DNA of 64,000 bases. Origin: Closterium sp. Naga37s-1 (taxonomy: Eukaryota; Streptophyta; Zygnematophyceae; Desmidiales; Closteriaceae). Position numbers and translations under genes: made by a program. Below are positions 11,765-21,200 of the stretch, one piece after another; position 1 is the first letter of the stretch, and the number at the start of each line of letters is the position of its first letter. Below the pieces are notes generated by a model. That model saw only the letters and a program-made list of their open reading frames with translations, was not told the DNA's origin and made no database searches. The DNA lies in the NCBI GenBank assembly GCA_947471745.1, contig CANJKZ010000509.1, positions 332,501 through 396,500 on the forward strand, read 5' to 3'.

Positions 11765-11789
11765 GAGCTTCTTGTGAAGGCAAGGCAAG

Positions 11790-12650
11790 ACCGACGGGAA
11801 CTACAAGCTTTTCCGCGAAGCGATCTGTCCTGGCAGACTAAACAGGGGGGAAGGAAGTACTAACCGAGATCCACAGGCTTATGTCACGGAGGCTTGGCGT
11901 GGCTGAGTGGCGTGTGCCTGAAGAAATGACACGGAGGGATGGAGGAAGGGGAAGCGCGAGGAGAGAAATGTGGAGCTTGAGAACACCTAAAGGAGAAGTG
12001 TGCGACGCGAAAGCGGCAGCAATGTGGATGATGGTGAATTGCAGGTATTGATAGGAACCGGAGCGCCATCGGTGAACTTGAATGAGTAAGGGAGCGCCAT
12101 CGGTGAACTTGAATGAGTAAGGGAGCGCCATCGGTGAACTTGAATGTGTAAGGGATGCTGGAAGGGAATTCAGCATGGTAGGGGGGTGGACTTCTCTGCC
12201 TACTGGGCTGCGATGGGACATCGAGTTGAGATCTGAAATAGGAGGGAGGGGTGTGGCGTGGCTATGTTAGATGGGATGGATGGGAGATTCACTGCTTGAA
12301 ATGTCACCAACCTCTGGTCCCCCGCGTGGTACTGTAGTATGGATGTAGGTTTGAGTTCCTGCACGTGGCGGCGTATGGTTAGTCAAGTGCGTGGCGAGGG
12401 GGGACCACAGCTGTTACGCATCAACGTCCCGTGGATGCTCGTCCTGATCTCGCATGCTGAATGCGAAAACGTTGGCGAAAACAGCTCTGCGTGGTATCTT
12501 CAAGAGCGAATCTACTCTGGCGAAATACATCACTCTTTCGATTAGCATACGACATTGCGTTTCTTTCCGTTTCAACTGATACATCCCCGTTTTTGCCGTT
12601 CGAAATAAAGCATTTCGCTCATCCCGTCAGATCTAGACGACATTGAAGGT
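11790..12650. other. 5' flank of LRR gene, no gene seen
   Basis: Upstream region of the minus-strand LRR gene; it presumably carries its promoter. It includes a 31-bp triplicated repeat (listed separately). I see no other supported element. Confidence 0.5.
12060..12152. repeat. 31-bp tandem repeat, three copies
   Basis: Three head-to-tail copies of a 31-bp unit starting GAGCGCCATCGGTGAACTTG (starts 12061, 12092 and 12123). The copies are almost identical; one has GTGT in place of GAGT. They lie upstream of the LRR gene. Confidence 0.9.
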
Positions 12651-14650
12651 GTGTTTCTGCCACGTCGTTGCAGTGTAAGACGTTTTCGCCAGAAACTGCG
12701 TCATGTCTTTCCTTCTGTTCGAGGCACATCCATTCTCGACTCACCTCCCTTATATCCCTCCCGTCCCCCCACTCCCCACCCTCACTTTCCATTACCCTCT
12801 CCCGCTCCCCCCATGCCCTCCAGGCCTTTCGTTGGTCAATCGTTCGACCTCTACCGCCTCCCTCTTCCTTCCGCACCCTCCCCCAACCAACCTCCCCCCT
12901 CCCACCACCTCGTCCGCCTCCCCCCCCTCCTCTCCAACTCGTCCCCCTCGACCCACGGCCCGGTGGTGTTCCTTCCGCGGATGCACCAGCGGCGCCAGCA
13001 GCATGGGGACGCGGTCGGGCTCACTGTGGGGGTGACGGCGCTGCTCTTTGTAACACGTTACAGTGAGCTGCAGCGTCACCTGCACGGTCAGATGTGATGT
13101 GTTTAGATGTGTTGCGATGCAGTGTGGTGTGACTGGATAGGATGGAATGAGAATGGGATGGAATGGGAATGGGATGGAATGGGAATGGGATGGAATGGGA
13201 TGGGATGGGATGGGATGGGATGGGATGGGATGGGATGGGATGGGATGGGATGGGATGGGGTGGGATTGATGTGATTGTACGAGATGCATGCAGAGCAGAA
13301 ATAGGACCCAGCGCCGTTGGCCGCACCACCACCCACATCCTCGCCCTCCCTCTTCCCTCCTGTCTTCCCTCGCCTCTTTCCTCCTCGCTTCCTCCCCGCT
13401 TCCCTCCCCGCTTTCCACCTCACCACTTCCGTTCTCCTCGCGTCCTTCCGTTCTTCCGCTTTGTCTTGGTTTGCTATGCACCACTTCTCTTCAGATCCGC
13501 CTTGACATCACATGATGCATCCCTACCATGCTTGCTCTTCTCCCCCTCCACCCATGCCTCAGCAGCTCTTCCTGTGCAGCGTGGGCGTTTCATCAAGGCG
13601 TTGCGGGAGTGCAAGGGAGCGTGTAGCAGTGCGGAGGGGCATGGCTGTGGTGCTGCATGAGCGCCGTCACAGGTTCCCTCCCATCTCCTTCATTGACCGC
13701 TCGTGCCAACAGGTAGAGTTTGGGTGTGGTTCAGATGGCAAGGAATTTCACATTGGGTTGGTTAATTTCACATGCACGGGGGGGATGGAAATAGACAGGG
13801 GGAATTCGTATGGGCGGAGAGGGGCTTATTAAAATGGTTTGCATTGTCGTCATTAACTCACTCCCACAGACTGCCTTTCCTCCTCACTCTCTCCTCCTCA
13901 TCGCACATTCCCCCGCCTCCCTCTTTTTTTGCACCACCCTCCCCCAAGCGTGCAGGCAGGGACGATGCAACCTGTTTCCATGCCACAGATTTTGGGATCC
14001 TCATGCCATGCCATTTAACTCTCTCCGCTCCACTTGTCAGTCCTTTCTTTGCAGCTGCCTTGTATTGCTGTTTCCATGTTCGCTCCTTGTGTGTGTGCCT
14101 GCTGGGTCACTCCGTTGCTCCCCCGTCTGTGTCATCGTGTCTCTGCCCCCACCGAAGCAAACGTGCTGGCGGCTCACATCCTTGGGTGCTTCTCATGCCG
14201 CCTCTCGCCCGCCCAACCACTTCGCTCGTCACTGCTGCCACTCTGCAGGTTAGATTTGGTAGTATGTACCTAGTGGGAGGGCATTGGCAGACCTTCCTTA
14301 TTTCATGGCACGTAGTATAGTGTGCAGGAGCTACACTGCAAGTTGAAAGAGATTGATGGGTGCAGACTTTATCAATGGTAACATGTGTTTGTCAAGATCC
14401 GAGAAGCAGTAGATCGCACGTAGGCGCATACACCAGACCTGCCATGGCAAGTACTGGTAAATGCCATACGCAGGAGTCTACACATGCGCGGTCGTCATTT
14501 GTATCTCAGCATCAAGCCTGCGAATTGCATGCCTGCCATGGGCAGCACAGAGAACCTGACCTCGTGCTCTTCCTCCTATCGCTCGCAGTAGCCCACACAG
14601 CACTGCATCAACTTTCTGGCGCTTGATCTGGTTCATATGCTGGATGTGGT
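12650..14650. other. Repeat-rich region, possible unrecognised plus-strand exons
   Basis: Pyrimidine-rich intron-like tracts alternate with short coding-like islands on the plus strand (near 12950-13075 and 13575-13710, the latter ending CAG before GTAGAG). I could not join these into a gene or recognise a domain. A (GGGAT)n array separates them. Confidence 0.3.
13141..13262. repeat. (GGGAT)n / GGAATGGGAAT pentamer array
   Basis: A tandem pentamer array beginning as mixed GGAAT/GGGAAT and becoming pure GGGAT. It is the same unit as the array near 2.8 kb. Confidence 0.9.
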
Positions 14651-14654
14651 CCAG

Positions 14655-14692
14655 TCGCTTCAGTCGCTTCAGGCGCTTCAGGCGCTTCCTCC
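14655..14692. repeat. 9-bp tandem repeat
   Basis: Four copies of the 9-mer TCGCTTCAG/GCGCTTCAG, just before a large 20-bp satellite. Confidence 0.75.
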
Positions 14693-14756
14693 ATCCGTCA
14701 CCCTTCTCTACTGCCCCTTCCTCCCCTTTCCCCATCTTGAGAGAAGGGGCCATCGT

Positions 14757-15694
14757 ATGAGCGGGCAGTGCAGCGTATGAGCGGGCGGTGCAGCGTATGA
14801 GCGGGCGGTGCAGCGTATGAGCGGGCGGTGCAGCGTATGAGCGGGCGGTGCAGCGTATGAGCGGGCAGTGCAGCGTATGAGCGGGCGGTGCAGCGTATGA
14901 GCGGGCGGTGCAGCGTATGAGCGGGCGGTGCAGCGTATGAGCGGGCGGTGCAGCGTATGAGCGGGCGGTGCAGTGTATGAGCGGGCGGTGGCAGCGTAAT
15001 GAGCGGGCGGTGCAGCGTATGAGCGGGCGGTGCAGCGTATGAGCGGGCGGTGCAGCGTATGAGCGGCGGTGCAGCGTGTGAGCGGGCGGTGCAGCGTGTG
15101 AGCGGGCGGTGCAGCGTGTGAGCGGGCGGTGCAGCGTGTGAGCGGGCGGTGCAGCGTGTGAGCGGGCCGTGCAGCGTGTGAGCGGGCGGTGCAGCGTGTG
15201 AGCGGGCGGTGCAGCGTGTGAGTGGGCGGTGCAGCGTGTGAGCGGGCGGTGCAGCGTATGAGCGGGCGGTGCGCGTGTGAGCGGGCGGTGCAGCGTGTGA
15301 GCAGGCGGTGCAGCGTGTGAGCGGGCGGTGCAGCGTGTGAGCGCGCGGTGCAGCGTATGAAGCGGGCGGGGTGCAGCGTATGAGCGGGCGGTGCAGCGTG
15401 TGGAGCGGGCGGTTGCAGGCGTATGAGCGCGCGGTGCAGCGTATGAGCGGGCGGTGCAGCGTATGAGCGGGCGGTGCAGCGTGTGAGCGGGCGGTGCAGC
15501 GTGTGAGCGGGCGGTGCAGCGTGTGAGCGGGCGGTGCAGCGTGTGAGCGGGCGGTGCAGCGTGTGAGCGGGCGGTGCAGCGTGTGAGCGGGCGGTGCAGC
15601 GTGTGAGCGGGTGGTGCAGCGTGTGAGCGGGCGGTGCAGCGTACGAGCGGGCGGTGCAGCGTACGAGCGGGCGGTGCAGCGTACGAGCGGGCGG
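14757..15694. repeat. 20-bp minisatellite, about 47 copies
   Basis: Head-to-tail array of the unit GAGCGGGCGGTGCAGCGTAT with GTGT and GTAC variants. Occasional single-base indels lie near 14990-15000, 15065, 15270, 15360 and 15400-15420. Variants are clustered: GTAT types at both ends of the first half, GTGT types in two blocks, GTAC types in the last three copies. This points to local amplification of sub-blocks. The unit has no stop codon in the minus-strand frames, so two frames of several hundred codons run through it with a 20-residue repeating peptide. There are no spacers, so this is not a CRISPR array. Confidence 0.95.
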
Positions 15695-15709
15695 AGTCGC
15701 TCGCGAAGA

Positions 15710-16316
15710 GACACGAGAAGGTGCTGTGGGGTGGTTGGGGGGTTGGGCGGGCTGGGGGGTTGGGGGGTTGGGCGGGCTGGGGGGTTGGGGGGTTGGGTGG
15801 GGGGTTTGATGGATGATTTCAGGGTTGCGTGGGTGAGGGGATGGGTGCGTGGATGGGTGGGTAGGTGGCTGGGCTAGCAGAAGAGCAATCAACACAGTGC
15901 TACTGGCAGCATGCGTGGGTGGTTAAGTCGCGTGGCAAGGAGAAGAGCGTTAGCGAGGAGAATTTGGGTGGCTAAGTTGGGTGCTCGCGTGCCTAAACCC
16001 TGGGGGCATCTGGTAGCGCATCGAGACATATCACACAGGGAGTTAAAATATCCTCCTTTGTGGCATATCTGACCACCCCGTTCCATCAATTCTCACCCCT
16101 CGCTCCCCCTTCCCCTCTCCGTGTCCCTCTCCTTGTCCCTCTCCTTTTTTTCTCCCTCTCTTCTGCCTCTCCACTTTCCCCGTCGCGTCCCCTCTCCACT
16201 CTCCTTATCTCTTATTTTTCTCCCTCTCTCCATCTTCGCCACTTTCCCCGTTCCCTCCCCTCTCCTCCCCCCCCCCCCCCCCCCCCCGCCCCTTTTCCAA
16301 CTGTGCTCCCTGCAGG
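15710..16316. other. Simple-sequence and intron-like tracts
   Basis: GGTTGGG-type repeats at about 15728-15815, then CT-rich tracts and a poly-C run (about 16268-16288) ending at a plausible splice acceptor (CCCTGCAG, near 16316). No gene on its own. Confidence 0.5.
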
Positions 16317-16760
16317 AGCGGGAGAAGCAGGCGCGCAAGAAGGCAGCAGCAGCAGGTGTCCCATACGTGGAAGGGGCAGCAGAGGCGCCAGCAGAGGGCG
16401 ACGCCCCAGACGACACCACCAGAAGAGCCTCTGCAGCCGAGGAGACCAGCAGAAGAGCAGTTGAGTGAACATATATGAGTTCCAGCTAATCTCACCTTCC
16501 CCTCTCCGCTCATATATGATACCAGCGCCGCTGCCAACAGCAAGGGCGACGCGGGCAAGGGCGGAGAGGAGGAAGAAGAGGCAGGGCTGGTCGAGGAGGG
16601 AGCAGCGTGGGCGGCAGGCACTGGTGGCGCTGAGGAAGAAGAAGAGTGGGTGGATGAGTGGGGGTGCCCTTTGGGGGGTGCCGGGCTGGTTCTTGTTATG
16701 CTCGCTATTATCATCGCTTACTTTGTGGTGAGTGTGGTGCGCTGGTTGCGAGTGTGCTGA
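16317..16760 (+). CDS. Possible 3' exons of an unrecognised membrane-anchored protein
   Basis: Two plus-strand coding-like pieces. The first (16317 to about 16460) follows a polypyrimidine tract and CAG and encodes a basic then alanine-rich stretch (EREKQARKKAAAAGVPYVEG). The second (about 16524-16760) encodes an acidic linker (GGEEEEEAGLVEEG, EEEEEWVDEW), then a hydrophobic segment (LVLVMLAIIIAYFVVSVV) and a short tail RWLRVC before TGA. The order suggests a tail-anchored or C-terminally membrane-anchored protein. The junction phase between the two pieces does not resolve with simple GT-AG rules, and upstream exons were not identified. The family is not recognised. Confidence 0.35.
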
Positions 16761-17669
16761 GTGTGGGTGGTTTGGTGATCTAGTGGGAGTGTGAGTGGCT
16801 GGCTTGTCTCGCACGCACACGCATACTGTGCCCTGCACCACACTTGTGCATCATGTGAATATACCTGGCTCCCGTTTCCCCCTTGTCTCCCTCCCACCAT
16901 CTCTTCATGCCTCTGTCCCAAGCAGCAGAAGGCACTGAACCCGGCACAGCCCCATATTTGAGGCTGAAAGTTAGATGCACTGCAGCCTGGCACACGCCAC
17001 GGCGGTTGGTGCAGTCCAAGTGCTTATACACAAGCAGCATGTTTGCATGAGTTACTTTCTATACACTACAGGAGGAGCACCGTTGCTGTTAGCTCTAGCA
17101 AGACTTGTCTGTGGCAATCCATAATCAGTAGCAGATTGTTGCTTGCACCATTGGCCTTCATTGCAGCTACCAATGCATGGGCACTGAATCACTGATGATG
17201 CTGTTCTAGTTCCAGTGTTCTAATAGTACCATTTCTAGGATTTTTATCAACTTTCAACATCTCGTTTCCGCACACCTGGGCACCAGTGAAGCAAACAAGC
17301 ACACACGTATCAGAGCCTGAATGTTTGTTCCCAATCGGACGACTTTGTCTATGTACAATGCATACAAAGGAAGTTAGCATGTCACCTTTCTGCCGAACCA
17401 AGCAACAAAGCACGTCACTGCAAGGCAAGAAGGTTTGCAGAGCGCACAGCATAACTGGCCTACCGTATCATCACTCATCCCATCTCCCGTTCAACTGACT
17501 GGACTCCAGCTTGCTTTCAACCCACCCGTCCCCCCCTATCCACCACCGTGGCATTACAAGCAGGGTACCGGTAAGAGCACACGGCCATTGCAGCATGCAG
17601 GATGGTATCCATGTGCGTGCTACATAATTCCTGCCCACACTACATCAGCGCAGGAATGAAGAAAAGGGT
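16761..17669. other. Intergenic, no gene seen
   Basis: Sequence between the possible membrane-protein exons and the 3' end of the minus-strand F-box/LRR gene. No motif-bearing open frame, LTR or RNA gene was recognised. Confidence 0.5.
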
Positions 17670-20206
17670 TTACCGTTTGAGTATCACCTGCCGCAGGCAG
17701 TCAAGCTGGTGGAAAAGCCTCTTTGGGTGGTGCTTGTGCAGCAAGGCGTAGCGGCATTTCAGCTTCAGTCTGCGCAGCCGAGACAAGCAGGTCATGCCTT
17801 GAGGTAGCGCCAACAGCTGAGGTGCTTCAATCGTAAGTGACGTCAGAGAACGGAGCTCTCCAATGCTTTCTGGCAGCTTTTTTGGTGACGAAGAAAGCAG
17901 CTTCAGCTGCCGCAGCTGTGGCATGGCTGCCCCCATGCTTTCCGGGAGGCTACAGACTTCAGGCGCATCTATCAGCAAGCTGCGCAGGCGGGGGAGAAAA
18001 GTCAAGGGGATTGGGAGCTCTAGCTTGCCATAATCCAAACGCATCTCCAGCGTCTCCAAATTCTGCACCTGCACCCCCTGCCCCCCCTGCCCCCCCTGCT
18101 CCCCCTGCTCCCCCTGCTTCCCCCGCTTCCCCCGCTCCCCCCGCTCCCCCTGCTCCCCCTGCCCCCCCTGCTCCCCCTCCTCCCCCCGCTCCCCCTGCTC
18201 CCCCTGCCCCCCCTGCTCCCCCTGCTCCCCCCGCTCCCCCCGCTCCCCCCGCTCCCCCTGCTCCCCCTGCTCCCCCTGCTCCCCCTGCCCCCCCTGCTCC
18301 CCCTGCTCCCCCTGCTCCCGGCACGGCAACCGGCTGCTCACTGCAGGCCCGTGTCGCACCCCAACACGGTTCAGCTTCAGCACCCTCAGCTGCCACAGCC
18401 CAGAGATGTCCACCACGTGATCACAGCCTTCCACGAACGGTCCCAAGCAGAGGGTCTCAAGATGGGCCGGCCACCGATCAGGGGGGCTTTGCAGCCCCTC
18501 ACACTCCGTCAGCACCAGCGTCTTCAGCCCCACCAGCATATCCATCCGAGAGGGCACCTGGGAGAGCCACTGGCAGCCCCTCACCTCCAAGATCTGCAGA
18601 GCTGTAAGCCTTGTCAGTGAGCTAGGAATCGTGGCGATATAAACATTCACCATCTTCAGCTCGCGGAGGCTGTTGAGTGAGGCCAGGTCTGGAAGCTCGT
18701 CGTTACAAAAGCATGATTCCAGCTCAAGGCTGGTCAGGGAAGTTAGCTGGGTGAAGGAATCTGGCAGGGGCTCCTTGTGACAGTGTAACAGCTTGAGAGC
18801 CTCAAGATTTGCAAGGGCCCCCACGTCCTCTGGCAGTAAAATATCTCCAGATCTTGCTATGCAGAGCGTCTTGAGAGTCGTCAAGCGACAGAAATCTGCT
18901 GGCAGCTTCTCAAGCTGGCGGCAATCATCAATAACGAGTGCCTCGAGACACGTGAGGTGACAGAAGGAAGGAGGGAGGTCACTGGAATGAGAATCAAACA
19001 GCACCAGTAATCTGATGGCAGGCAGGTGACCGAAGTCGCTGGGTAAAGTGAAGTAGGTACATGACCAGATAACGAGCTCTTCCAGACGGCTCAGAGAAGT
19101 GAAGCTCTCGGGCAGGTGAGTGAAATTATCACACTCGCGAATGGACAATTTGCGAAGGCGTGGCAGCAAGTCTCCGATGTGGTCAGGAAGGGTCTCTAGC
19201 TCGCTGCAACTAGTGATCATAAGCTCTTCTAGCCTAGTGAAGGGGGATGCTGACGGGAAGATGGTGCCAAAGTCGGGACAAGAGACCATGAAATTGAGCG
19301 ATTTCAGGCAGGTTGTCTGAGTCGCTCTTGCAGCACCAAGAAGCTCATGATTTTTGTGAGGTGTGAAAGTGTACAGACGGGTGAGTCTTGGGAGGTGAAG
19401 AAGGGTGGAGAGGTGGTGTTGGTTCCAAGGGAAAGTGATGTACAAAGTGGCAAGAGCAGTAAGGTTGGCGAATCCGGGCTTTTTTACGGTTGAACTCTTG
19501 GTGAGAAGGAGTGTGTGCAGTTGCCTCAGCTGAAAAAGTGAATCTGGTAGCTCTAGATTCTTGCGGAGGCAGAACAGGGTAACTTTCTCCAATCTCGGAA
19601 GCTTTTGAAAGAACCCATCCAAGCCGCCTGTAGTGATCCTATGGTTCTCTATTGCGCGACCATGACTCTCGTGGTAATCACGCTCATCTAGCAATCGCCA
19701 CCTCCCTCCCACCACGTAAGCACACTCATCGGGCACTTGCCAGCTCCTTCCGACGTGAAGAGCCGTCAGCCTCGGGCATGAAGATGCGAGGTGAGCGAGG
19801 AACTCATCGTCGAACGACTCGAAGCTGCTTTCACCTAGATGGAGATCCGTGAGATTTGGAAAGAACGCGACGGCGACTGAGAGATGCTCGAGGACACTAC
19901 GAGGTCTGATTTAACGGAAAGAGCCGTCACGTGATGCTTCGTCAAACGACGCCAACGTCGGCAGACGGACGCGAGGAGGAGAATCTGAGCAACGTCTGCT
20001 AGGGGAGGAGGGGCTGCTACGGGCGTCCTGGCTATCAAATCGCCTTGTAATACATGATCATCGGGGGGTGAATCTGCGGATGTGGGCGTCCACACGCGGC
20101 TGTCAATATACGGCGTGCATGGCGCGCCAGGCTGCTTGCAAGAACGCTTGAGGATCTCAAGAAGGAGGCAGTCGGACAGATCACTTATGTCAGTGCTAGC
20201 CTCCAT
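17670..20206 (-). pseudogene. F-box/LRR protein gene with an apparent frameshift
   Basis: From the ATG at 20206 the first frame (to 19835) encodes an F-box-like start (DLSDCLLLEILKRS, then LLASVCRRWRRLTKHHVTAL), which in this family binds SKP1 in SCF ubiquitin ligases. The continuation, VLEHLSVAVAFFPNLTDLHL and all following LRRs, is in the next frame and is open from about 19912 to the stop at 17670. A one-base deletion in the overlap (about 19899-19905) would explain the break. No convincing intron fits there, so this is either a broken allele or a base error. The LRR part (over 700 aa) has about 22 repeats resembling the gene at 10.0-11.8 kb. A long collagen-like Gly-X-Y insert, coded by a 9-bp repeat at about 18065-18322, interrupts the LRR domain. 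If the shift is an error, the protein would be about 845 aa. The CUL1 gene 16 kb away would be its expected complex partner, by function only. Confidence 0.65.
18065..18322 (-). repeat. 9-bp coding minisatellite, collagen-like (Gly-X-Y)n
   Basis: About 28 copies of a GGGGAGCAG-type 9-mer within the LRR gene, read on the minus strand as [12 protein letters not shown] with GER, GEE, GKR and GKQ variants. On the opposite strand it is a (CCCCCTGCT)n Pro/Ala run. The array keeps frame, so the host protein tolerates its expansion. The Gly-X-Y pattern follows from the repeat unit and need not fold as collagen. Confidence 0.85.
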
Positions 20207-21200
20207 ACTCGAAATTCTAAAACAACCGCGTAACTTGCGCTAAGAAACGTCGAAGACGTGGCGTGAAGAGGCTGATGACAGTGAGGATGGGAATAAGGAG
20301 GGGTCGGGTGAAAGGGTTTGCAGGGGAAGAAGATGCTAGGAGATGGGCGAAAGGGACGACAAGATAAACCAAGGCAATGTAAACTTTCTCAACACTGCAC
20401 CGCGTTCGACATGTGCTATACAGCGGTGGGAACCGGCGTTCGGCAAAGTTTCGATTTTGGATCATTCAGGATCGCTCCGTTGGATCGTCCCCGGAATCCA
20501 GTATCACTCATTGATTGTCGCAGTATCACTGTTTCTGTAGTGTTGAGAGTGTAGGTTTCGGGGTTTTGTTGTTCGTTTCAGTTGACAGAAGGCGACATGT
20601 AGTGGAGGGGAGCGCCGCAGCTATGTATGCGAGCTTCGCAAATGTGGTAACCTGCAGCAACCGGGCCGGTCCCCTAAGCATGTGCCACAAAAAAGTTTCA
20701 CGCCCTAATAACCTGACAAAAAAGGTTTCTCGATCGACTTCCGCCGCTGAGGGAAAGCTGTCTGATCAACTACTGCGTGACAGTAGCTGGACACTGGTGA
20801 GAGAAGGTGCTTGGATTTGCCGTCGAGCTTCGCGGAGGAGGAAGGTCCCATGTAGGAAGGTGGACAGAGTTGGTGGGAACTAGGCCGATGGCGGGGGATG
20901 CAGTGGCGGTGCAATGAATAGTTGCCGCTGTGCCACGGGCGCATGGTCACGTGTTTACTGCATTGAAGGCGGCCATGCGGAGAGCTTGAGACGCCAATAT
21001 CCATCGCCTCGCCGTTCCATGTCGTGGCGTGTGTGAGATGCTGAGCACCCCTCGAGCGAGGTCAGCGTGAGTTCCTCGCGGATCGCGCGCCTTTTCCGCC
21101 CTTCTTTTCCCGAAGCGGAGCTTTCGCCGCGATAAGATCAGGGCAGCGGTTGGGGCATGTGGGACAGAGGAGGCGGCACAGCGCGGGCGAGACAAGGTAG
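20207..21200. other. Divergent intergenic region
   Basis: About 1 kb between the start codons of the minus-strand F-box/LRR gene and the plus-strand RecD2-like gene; it presumably holds both promoters. No clear TATA element, repeat or RNA gene could be supported. Confidence 0.5.

Noticed and set aside
14757..15694. CRISPR-like array
   Set aside because: The repeats are directly adjacent with no spacers, and the DNA is eukaryotic.
14698..15895. Long minus-strand open frames (338 and 395 codons)
   Set aside because: They exist only because the 20-bp satellite unit has no stop in those frames; the peptide repeats every 20 residues and there is no other coding evidence.
17837..18607. Plus-strand Pro/Ala-rich frame and minus-strand Gly/Ala frame over the 9-bp repeat
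   Set aside because: They are shadows of the F-box/LRR coding strand in the minisatellite; the LRR frame is the supported one.
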